Positions 32,395-37,684 of a DNA stretch of 37,684 bases are shown in pieces (the stretch's first letter is position 1; each line of letters begins with the position of its first letter). The stretch is from assembly GCA_944323725.1 (NCBI GenBank), contig CALUTP010000010.1, positions 1-37,684 on the forward strand. Reading direction: 5' to 3'. The translations under genes were made by a program, and so were the position numbers. The notes below the pieces were generated by a model that did not search any database, was not told where the DNA came from, and saw only the letters and a program-made list of their open reading frames with translations. This DNA comes from Candidatus Gastranaerophilales bacterium. Its GTDB lineage: Bacteria > Cyanobacteriota > Vampirovibrionia > Gastranaerophilales > Gastranaerophilaceae.

Positions 32395-33552
32395 TTAACA
32401 ATTTTTAAGGATTTCAAATGCAGTTTCAGCTGTGATATTTCCTTTTTCCCCTAATGCGGTATTTCTTTTATTAAATCTATCTTTAATTTTTTCTGCAGCA
32501 TCCATTGAATCAATTTCATAATCTGATAGTTTTGTTTTCATTCCGATAGAATTGAAAAATTCTTCGATGTTATCGATAGCTTTATCTGCAGCTTTTAAAT
32601 CTACAGTTTCATTTACTCCAAAAACTTCTCTTGCAAGTTTGGCGAGTTTTTTAGATTTTGAAACTTTTTGATTTTTTAATAATCGTGGAAGTACTATAGC
32701 AAGACTTTGTCCATGATCAATTCCATAAAATGCGGTTAACTCGTGACCAATCATATGAGTTGCCCAGTCTTGAACAGCACCCAGACTAATCCAGTAATTC
32801 AGCCCGCATGTTGCACACCAGAAAATATTTGCGCGAGCCTCATAATCATTAGGTTCGGCTAAAACTTTAGGTGCTTCATTTATAAGTGTTCTTAAAATTC
32901 CAAGAGCCCAATCATCTTGTAGTGGTGTATTTACATCATAAGTGCAATATTGTTCCATAACATGGACAAATGTATCTACAATCCCATTTATGGTTTGTTT
33001 TTGTGGAAGACTGAATGTTACTTGAGGATCAATTATTGAAAATCTAGGAAATACTAAGTCTGAATGAAATGGAAGCTTTTCATTCGTAGCAAGTCTTGAT
33101 ATAACTGCACCATTGTTCATTTCAGAACCGGTTGCAGGAAGAGTAATGACATCTGCAATAGGAAGTGCATCTTTTACAGGCTCTTCTCTTACTAAAATTG
33201 CATCATAAGCATTATCGCCTTCATATTTCGCAGCAGCTGCTATAAATTTTGTCCCGTCAAGAGTTGAGCCACCTCCAACTGCTAGTAGAAAATCTATATT
33301 TTCTTGTTTAATCATTTCTACAGCTTTCATGCAGGTTTCATATTTGGGATTAGGTTCAATTCCTCCAAATTCAAATAATTGATATCCTTCAAGAGCTTTT
33401 TTTACTTGATCGTATACTCCATTTTTTTTAATAGATCCTCCACCATATATCATAAGGATTCTATGGGATTTGTCTATTAATTTTGGTAATTCAGAAATTG
33501 TGTTTTTACCAAATAAAACCTTTGTGGGACAGAAAAATTCAAAATTATTCAT
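32395..33552 (-). CDS. yqhD: NAD(P)-dependent iron-containing alcohol dehydrogenase / aldehyde reductase, YqhD type
   Basis: 385-residue group III alcohol dehydrogenase. Near-identical stretches to E. coli YqhD are visible: ILFG-type opening VLFGKNTI, YGGGSIKKNGVYDQV, LEFGGIEPNPKYET-like FEFGGIEPNPKYET, LLAVGGGSTLDGTKFIAAAA, TLPATGSE and DWATHMIGHELTAFYGIDHG. The metal ligands are the Asp and His in IVDTFVHVMEQY and the two His in GHELTA...DHGQS. Relatives reduce short aldehydes such as butanal, methylglyoxal or acrolein with NADPH. The ATG at 33552 is chosen over an in-frame ATG at 33567 because GGAGG lies 8 nt upstream of it. Confidence 0.94.
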   Translation of the reverse strand: MNNFEFFCPTKVLFGKNTISELPKLIDKSHRILMIYGGGSIKKNGVYDQVKKALEGYQLFEFGGIEPNPKYETCMKAVEMIKQENIDFLLAVGGGSTLDGTKFIAAAAKYEGDNAYDAILVREEPVKDALPIADVITLPATGSEMNNGAVISRLATNEKLPFHSDLVFPRFSIIDPQVTFSLPQKQTINGIVDTFVHVMEQYCTYDVNTPLQDDWALGILRTLINEAPKVLAEPNDYEARANIFWCATCGLNYWISLGAVQDWATHMIGHELTAFYGIDHGQSLAIVLPRLLKNQKVSKSKKLAKLAREVFGVNETVDLKAADKAIDNIEEFFNSIGMKTKLSDYEIDSMDAAEKIKDRFNKRNTALGEKGNITAETAFEILKNC

Positions 33553-33617
33553 AACAATACCCTCCATTTTTTCATATTATATCAGAAAAAATAAATTGTT
33601 TTCATAAAAATATTTGT

Positions 33618-33646
33618 TTGAAAGAAAACTTTTACTGATATATAAT
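33618..33646 (+). promoter_or_regulatory. Promoter of the exonuclease gene, probable leaderless start
   Basis: TTGAAA (33618-33623), 17-nt spacer, TATAAT (33641-33646), then exactly six bases to the ATG at 33653; no Shine-Dalgarno sequence. Confidence 0.6.
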
Positions 33647-33652
33647 AAAAAC

Positions 33653-34207
33653 ATGACCGGTATTATTAATAGCAATGCTGAAATTTTTCAAGAATTTCCA
33701 GCTGATTATACTATTTTGGATATTGAAACAACAGGGCTTTCATCTTCAAAGTGCGAAATTATCGAATTGGCTGCGGTCAAAGTAAGAAATGATTGTATTG
33801 TTGATAAATTTTCTTCATTAATTAAACCGAATTATCCGATTAATTCATTTATAACAGGGCTTACTGGAATTACAAATGAAATGGTCATGAATGCTCCTTC
33901 TATTGATTTAGTTTTAGATAAATTTATGAAATTTATTCAAAATGATTGTATTCTAGGACATAATGTCAGTTTTGATATAAGATTTATTTCAGCAAATTTG
34001 AGAAAATATTTATCAAAAGATTTAAATAACAATAAGATTGATACAATGTATCTTGCAAGGCGTTTTTGTTCTCTGCCTTCTCATAAGCTTGAATATGTAG
34101 CTAAACACTTTAATATTTCCATAGAAGGTCATCATAGAGCTATGAATGACTGTATGATGACTTTTGAAATTTATAAAAATATTAAGAACTTAAATTTAAA
34201 TTTATAG
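33653..34207 (+). CDS. DEDDh 3'-5' exonuclease (DnaQ/PolC-epsilon-like)
   Basis: 184 residues, a stand-alone exonuclease domain. ExoI: YTILDIETTGLSSS with catalytic D and E; ExoII: CILGHNVSFDIRFI with D; ExoIII: HHRAMNDCMMTFEIY with H and D. All four metal/catalytic positions are intact. It could proofread with a DNA polymerase or trim RNA or DNA ends; no polymerase gene is nearby. An in-frame TTG at 33614 is rejected because the -35 and -10 boxes lie downstream of it. Confidence 0.9.
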   Translation: MTGIINSNAEIFQEFPADYTILDIETTGLSSSKCEIIELAAVKVRNDCIVDKFSSLIKPNYPINSFITGLTGITNEMVMNAPSIDLVLDKFMKFIQNDCILGHNVSFDIRFISANLRKYLSKDLNNNKIDTMYLARRFCSLPSHKLEYVAKHFNISIEGHHRAMNDCMMTFEIYKNIKNLNLNL

Positions 34208-34279
34208 AATATTTTGTTTACTTTTAAAATTCGTATTTTTCTAGTAAAATTAATTTGAGAATTTTGGAGAGGATTTGTT

Positions 34280-34906
34280 ATGGAATTTGTAAACTTGGTA
34301 ATATCACATTTAGTTGCATTTATTGAATATATTATTACAATTATGGGACCTTGGGGTATAAGTTTGTTGATGGCAATAGAATCATGTAATATTCCACTTC
34401 CAAGCGAGGCTATTTTACCATTTGCTGGTTATATAGTGAGCAAAGGTGAAATGAATTTTCATGTTGCAGCTTGGGCAGGTGCTTTTGGATGTGTATTAGG
34501 TTCAATTCCATCATATTATCTTGGATATTTTGGAGGAAGAAAGTTTATTGAAAAATATGGTAAATATTTTTTAATTTCTCATAATGATTTGGAAGAAGCA
34601 GATAAATGGGTTGATAAATATGGGGATTGGGCATTTTTCTTATGCAGGATGCTTCCTGTTGTGAGAACATTCATATCTTTGCCTGCTGGTATTTTAAAAG
34701 CTAGAAAAAGAGTCTTTTTTACCTTGACATTTTTAGGTTCGCTTGTATGGAGTTATTTGCTTGTATATGTAGGTGTAAAAATGGGGCAGAATATGGAAGC
34801 CTTTAAACATATATGGCATAAATTTGATATAGCAATTGTATTAATATTTGGTGTTCTTGGTGCTTTGTATGTGTATAAACATGTTAAACATTTGAAAGAC
34901 TCTTAA
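34280..34906 (+). CDS. DedA family (VTT-domain) membrane protein
   Basis: 208-residue polytopic inner-membrane protein. Family signatures are ESCNIPLPSEAILPFAGYIV (about 30-49), GCVLGSIPSYYLGYFGGRKF (about 70-89), and FFLCRMLPVVRTFISLPAGI (about 113-132) with the conserved Arg and Pro. DedA proteins scramble or flip phospholipids or undecaprenyl phosphate carriers in other bacteria and affect envelope integrity and drug tolerance. GGAGAGG is upstream of the ATG. It is convergent with the epimerase gene, with no spacer. Confidence 0.93.
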   Translation: MEFVNLVISHLVAFIEYIITIMGPWGISLLMAIESCNIPLPSEAILPFAGYIVSKGEMNFHVAAWAGAFGCVLGSIPSYYLGYFGGRKFIEKYGKYFLISHNDLEEADKWVDKYGDWAFFLCRMLPVVRTFISLPAGILKARKRVFFTLTFLGSLVWSYLLVYVGVKMGQNMEAFKHIWHKFDIAIVLIFGVLGALYVYKHVKHLKDS

Positions 34907-35944
34907 TTAAGATAGTAATTTAATTAACTTTATTATTCCCATAGATGCTACTGATTTGTGAGCTGAAACATTTTTTCGGCTTTCGATATTTTTTCGATTT
35001 TTATGATAATATTCATAAGCTTTTAATAGCATTTCTTCATTTTTAAGCGTTGGTATGAAGCCTAATTCTTTTTTAATTTTAGTATTATCAAATATAAAAT
35101 TAGCTGAAATCATCTTATATTGATAAGGCCCAAGCGGAGAAATCCCAAGAAAATAGCAAATTTTCATTCCAAAAGTCATAAAGTTTTTTGGCATATGTAT
35201 AAGTTTTGATTTAGAATTTGCGTGATTAATTACATATTTATATACATCATTAAAGGATTTAACATCTTCAGAACCTATATTAAAAATAGCAGTTTTATTA
35301 TAGTTAAGTGCTTTAATACAAGCTTGAGCTAAATCTTTTCCATATATAAATTGATACTTATTTTCCCCATTTCCAACCATCCATATTTTTCTACCTTCGT
35401 CAATAAATTCAAATAAAATTCCTAATAGTCCTAGTCTGCCTTCATCCATGATTGTAGGGCATCTAAAAATGACACTGTTAATCTTCTCCTTATATGAAAG
35501 CAGGATGTTTTCTCCTTCTAGTTTCGATTTTCCATAGATTTCTATAGGTTTAGGTTTTTCTTCTTCTTTAACTAAATAATTAAAACTTTCACCCCAAAGA
35601 CAATTAGTTGAAGTAAAAATAATTTTATTTACATTGTATTTCTTGGCAAATTCTGCAATGTTTTTTGTACCATCAACATTTGATGTCCATAGATTATTGA
35701 GTTCTTTTTTTACATGCGCGAGTAATGCAGCACAGTGAAATATTGCATCAAAATTGTTAGTAGAAAAAACTTCTTCAAGAAGGATAGAATCTCTTATGTC
35801 TCCTTGAATTGCAATAAATCTTTCATGTCTGTAATCGTCAGGCTCTAAATCAATAGAAATGCAAGTGTGACCAAGTTTGATAAGTTCCTCTTTTAATATT
35901 GAGCCAAAAAAACCAGCTCCACCAGTGATTAAATATTTACCCAC
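34907..35944 (-). CDS. NAD-dependent epimerase/dehydratase (extended SDR)
   Basis: 345-residue extended short-chain dehydrogenase. The NAD motif is GGAGFFGS (8-15), and the acid residue after strand 2 is in CISIDLEPDD. The catalytic Y-x3-K is in IEIYGKSKLEGEN (about 134-146), with the preceding Ser/Thr in FTSTNCLWG. The C-terminal sugar-nucleotide-binding part is divergent. The start is GTG at 35944. Substrate not determined; nucleotide-sugar epimerase or dehydratase roles are typical. No glycan gene cluster surrounds it. Confidence 0.9.
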   Translation of the reverse strand: MGKYLITGGAGFFGSILKEELIKLGHTCISIDLEPDDYRHERFIAIQGDIRDSILLEEVFSTNNFDAIFHCAALLAHVKKELNNLWTSNVDGTKNIAEFAKKYNVNKIIFTSTNCLWGESFNYLVKEEEKPKPIEIYGKSKLEGENILLSYKEKINSVIFRCPTIMDEGRLGLLGILFEFIDEGRKIWMVGNGENKYQFIYGKDLAQACIKALNYNKTAIFNIGSEDVKSFNDVYKYVINHANSKSKLIHMPKNFMTFGMKICYFLGISPLGPYQYKMISANFIFDNTKIKKELGFIPTLKNEEMLLKAYEYYHKNRKNIESRKNVSAHKSVASMGIIKLIKLLS

Positions 35945-36147
35945 TATTTTCCATTCCCATCTAGTATTACTTATTATAAAATAGCCTGAATGTTTTTACT
36001 TAATTTAAATATAATATAGTTTATTTTGAATTTCAAAAATATAAAATTTATTAATATAAAGTTCTTAAATAGATTTTACCATCAAATAGCTACTACCTAT
36101 AGTTTCTAAATTTATTTCATAATAATAGAATAGAACTTATTCAATTA

Positions 36148-37122
36148 TTAACCTATTTTATTAAAATTTTGCTCAATTAACTTTTTACTGTTCCTGTAAA
36201 AAATACGGCTGATGAGTTTATTTGCCTCATCTCCAAAATTTTCTTTTATAGCTTGTTTTATGTTTTTAATATTATTTTCGTAAGCATCCTTTTGTTTTAA
36301 AGCTTTTTCTCCAAAAACTCCTAATGGTGCATCGGTTCCGAATAGCAATCTCTCGGTTTTATCACCTTTTGAACTGTGTAAAAGCTTATCCACAACTTCT
36401 ACAATATGAGGTTTTGCAGGATTATCCCAATCAACCCAAGCTAAATCCGCATATAATTTAGCATCACCTTGCTCTATTGAATTAATAAGTGTTTCGATGC
36501 CAGCTTCATGAGCTTTACAGCCCCCTAATCCCATATGCCCAAGAATAACCGGAACGGTAGGGAATTGTCTTGCGGTTTCATAAATATATTCAGGGTCAGA
36601 TACACCGGTTCTTATAAACTTATTATTTGAATCAGTTATTACTTCACTATGGAATAAGCAAGGTTTATTATATTTTTTTGCGAGTTTCATATATGGGATG
36701 TACTTTGTATCATTTGCTGGTAAATCCAGACAAGCAGGATGGAACTTTAATCCTTTTATTAAATCTGGATATTTATTTAATAATAATTCGATATTTTCAG
36801 CTGAGCCATGTCCAGGTTGGCAAACAACAAATGGAATGAGTTTATTATTGTTTAAACACTTTTTAATTAACTTAAGATTACCGCTTAATTCATCTTTATA
36901 TGGAGTCTTATTTTTATTATTTATGATGCAATCAAGATTAGATATTATTACTCTGTCAATAGAATCTTTCCCATTATTAAATTTTCTGTTAAAAAAATCA
37001 AGCACGTCATTAGTAGAAAATAAATCATTTGTCCATTTCCCACAATGAACATGTGAATCAATAATTTTTCCGTTGAAATTTGGCGTTTTATAAGAATTCA
37101 TATTAATTTTATTTACTTCCAT
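36148..37122 (-). CDS. Amidohydrolase-2-type metal-dependent hydrolase
   Basis: 324-residue TIM-barrel amidohydrolase. Metal motif IIDSHVHCG (about 21-29), a mid-barrel KGLKFHPAC (about 125-133), LFHSEV (about 156-161), VILGHMGLGG with the expected His (about 193-202), and LLFGTDAPLG with the catalytic Asp (about 259-268). All metal-site positions appear intact. Decarboxylase or lactonase/hydrolase activities are known in the family; the substrate is open. The N-terminus MEVNKINMNSYKTPNFNGK is Asn-rich and ends in a F-N-G motif like other proteins here. AAAGGT lies 7 nt upstream of the ATG. Confidence 0.88.
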   Translation of the reverse strand: MEVNKINMNSYKTPNFNGKIIDSHVHCGKWTNDLFSTNDVLDFFNRKFNNGKDSIDRVIISNLDCIINNKNKTPYKDELSGNLKLIKKCLNNNKLIPFVVCQPGHGSAENIELLLNKYPDLIKGLKFHPACLDLPANDTKYIPYMKLAKKYNKPCLFHSEVITDSNNKFIRTGVSDPEYIYETARQFPTVPVILGHMGLGGCKAHEAGIETLINSIEQGDAKLYADLAWVDWDNPAKPHIVEVVDKLLHSSKGDKTERLLFGTDAPLGVFGEKALKQKDAYENNIKNIKQAIKENFGDEANKLISRIFYRNSKKLIEQNFNKIG

Positions 37123-37459
37123 ATTAATTACCTTTTGATTTGCTTGTAAAACTTATGCTTTCAGTATTTTAGTAAAAAGTTTTTTAAGTAATATTAATAG
37201 CTTGTGAGAAATGTTTATTATTATTTTATAGTATTTTACTACCTTACAATAATAAAAATACCCATAAATAGTTATATCAATTTGTACCTTTGAAAAAAAA
37301 TTTTTGTTAAAATGTAAAGTTTTATTTCATTATTAGATGCAATATTTAACTGCATTCCAATAATAGTAAAAACTAAAAAATATTTATAATGCTAATTCTA
37401 ATAAATTGTTAATCAATGTTTAATCACTCGGTTATTATTTTTGTTCTATAATAACCGTA
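37123..37459. other. 337-nt AT-rich gap without a convincing gene
   Basis: I see no coding potential above the smallest ORFs in either strand. It contains an imperfect inverted repeat around 37335-37362 and, at its right end, the perfect repeat described at 37429-37457. The minus-strand promoter of the amidohydrolase gene must lie in its left part but no clear boxes stand out. Confidence 0.6.
37429..37457. promoter_or_regulatory. Perfect 10-bp inverted repeat over a -10 box
   Basis: CGGTTATTAT (37429-37438), 9-nt loop, ATAATAACCG (37448-37457). TATAAT (37447-37452) lies in the right arm, 7 nt before an ATG at 37460. Good geometry for a repressor operator. Confidence 0.5.
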
Positions 37460-37573
37460 ATGAAAAAGATTTTAGCAATTGCGTTAATACTGACAACTGT
37501 GTCAATCATACCTGTATCTATTTATAGTTATAAAATAATGTATTATATAAGAAAAGTCTTGAATGGTTACTAA
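37460..37573 (+). CDS. Possible 37-residue membrane or signal-peptide ORF
   Basis: MKKILAIALILTTVSIIPVS, a typical signal peptide or single membrane helix, followed by IYSYKIMYYIRKVLNGY and TAA. In a second frame, 37563-37649 continues for 28 residues (MVTNNEVITTSSVNVKLVAS and on) and ends TAA. The two may be one small exported protein split by a frameshift, or two overlapping small ORFs. A -10 box and a perfect inverted repeat lie directly upstream, which makes expression plausible. No known family. Confidence 0.4.
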   Translation: MKKILAIALILTTVSIIPVSIYSYKIMYYIRKVLNGY

Positions 37574-37670
37574 TAATGAAGTTATTACAACAAGTTCGGT
37601 TAATGTAAAACTTGTTGCATCTACTAATAATATTCCAACAAAAAGTTAATAGTTATAAGGAAGGATAATC

Positions 37671-37684
37671 TTGCAGAACAAAAA
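37671..37684 (+). CDS. Possible start of the next gene (TTG start, cut by window end)
   Basis: TTG at 37671-37673 follows AAGGAAGG by 7 nt, a good ribosome binding site. Only LQNK would be encoded before the window ends, so the product cannot be told. Confidence 0.25.

Noticed and set aside
36627-37048. Two overlapping plus-strand ORFs
   Set aside because: They are antisense shadows of the amidohydrolase gene, which has intact metal motifs.

Overview
The window is AT-rich and gene-dense, and it looks like chromosomal DNA of a non-photosynthetic cyanobacterial relative (Vampirovibrionia/Melainabacteria, most likely a gut Gastranaerophilales). This is an inference. It rests on type IV-like pseudopilins opening with FTLAEVLITLG, small paralogous DNA-binding proteins, fast-evolving orphan proteins with Asn/Tyr/Ser-rich N-termini, and a mix of TypA, ThyX, MgtE, LCP, LemA and a secreted GH13 enzyme. 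TGA, TAA and TAG are all used as stops. No phage, insertion sequence, CRISPR array, integrase or rRNA was seen.

Layout. 1-4134: partial typA, a 14-TM-type MFS exporter and a PanE-like reductase, all on the minus strand. 4300-7510: an HD-GYP-like protein, the wreck of an XRE regulator, a Na+/alanine-type symporter and an overlapping family 4 uracil-DNA glycosylase. 7551-11237: an orphan membrane protein preceded by a possible pseudoknotted leader RNA, a divergent kinase-fold protein, and a flippase-like membrane protein. 11263-12394 and 17775-18851: two copies of one arrangement, a small HTH gene divergent from a pseudopilin gene. Between them lie proS, a TPR protein, a secreted protein and argS. 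18885-22663: mgtE, an LCP cell-wall ligase, lemA and two tRNA-Arg genes. 22758-28095: a CoA-disulfide-reductase/rhodanese fusion, a secreted GH13 enzyme and a divergent secreted pectate-lyase-like protein. 28111-34906: thyX, rpmE, a TPR protein, a HAD phosphatase, a UPF0145-UPF0145-M48 operon, yqhD, a DEDDh exonuclease and a DedA protein. 34907-37684: an NAD-dependent epimerase, an amidohydrolase, and tiny ORFs at the edge.

The main signals beyond ordinary annotation are these. (a) About ten genes have a -10 box ending 6-9 nt before the start codon and no Shine-Dalgarno sequence, which suggests frequent leaderless mRNAs. (b) Two genes appear to start at AUU behind good Shine-Dalgarno sequences. 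(c) One pseudopilin is split by a run of nine T. (d) The HTH/pseudopilin module occurs twice, with repeats in the shared control regions. (e) Two interlocking inverted repeats between two minus-strand genes could form a pseudoknot. (f) Unrelated proteins share a short N-terminal F-G/F-N-G motif after a low-complexity stretch.
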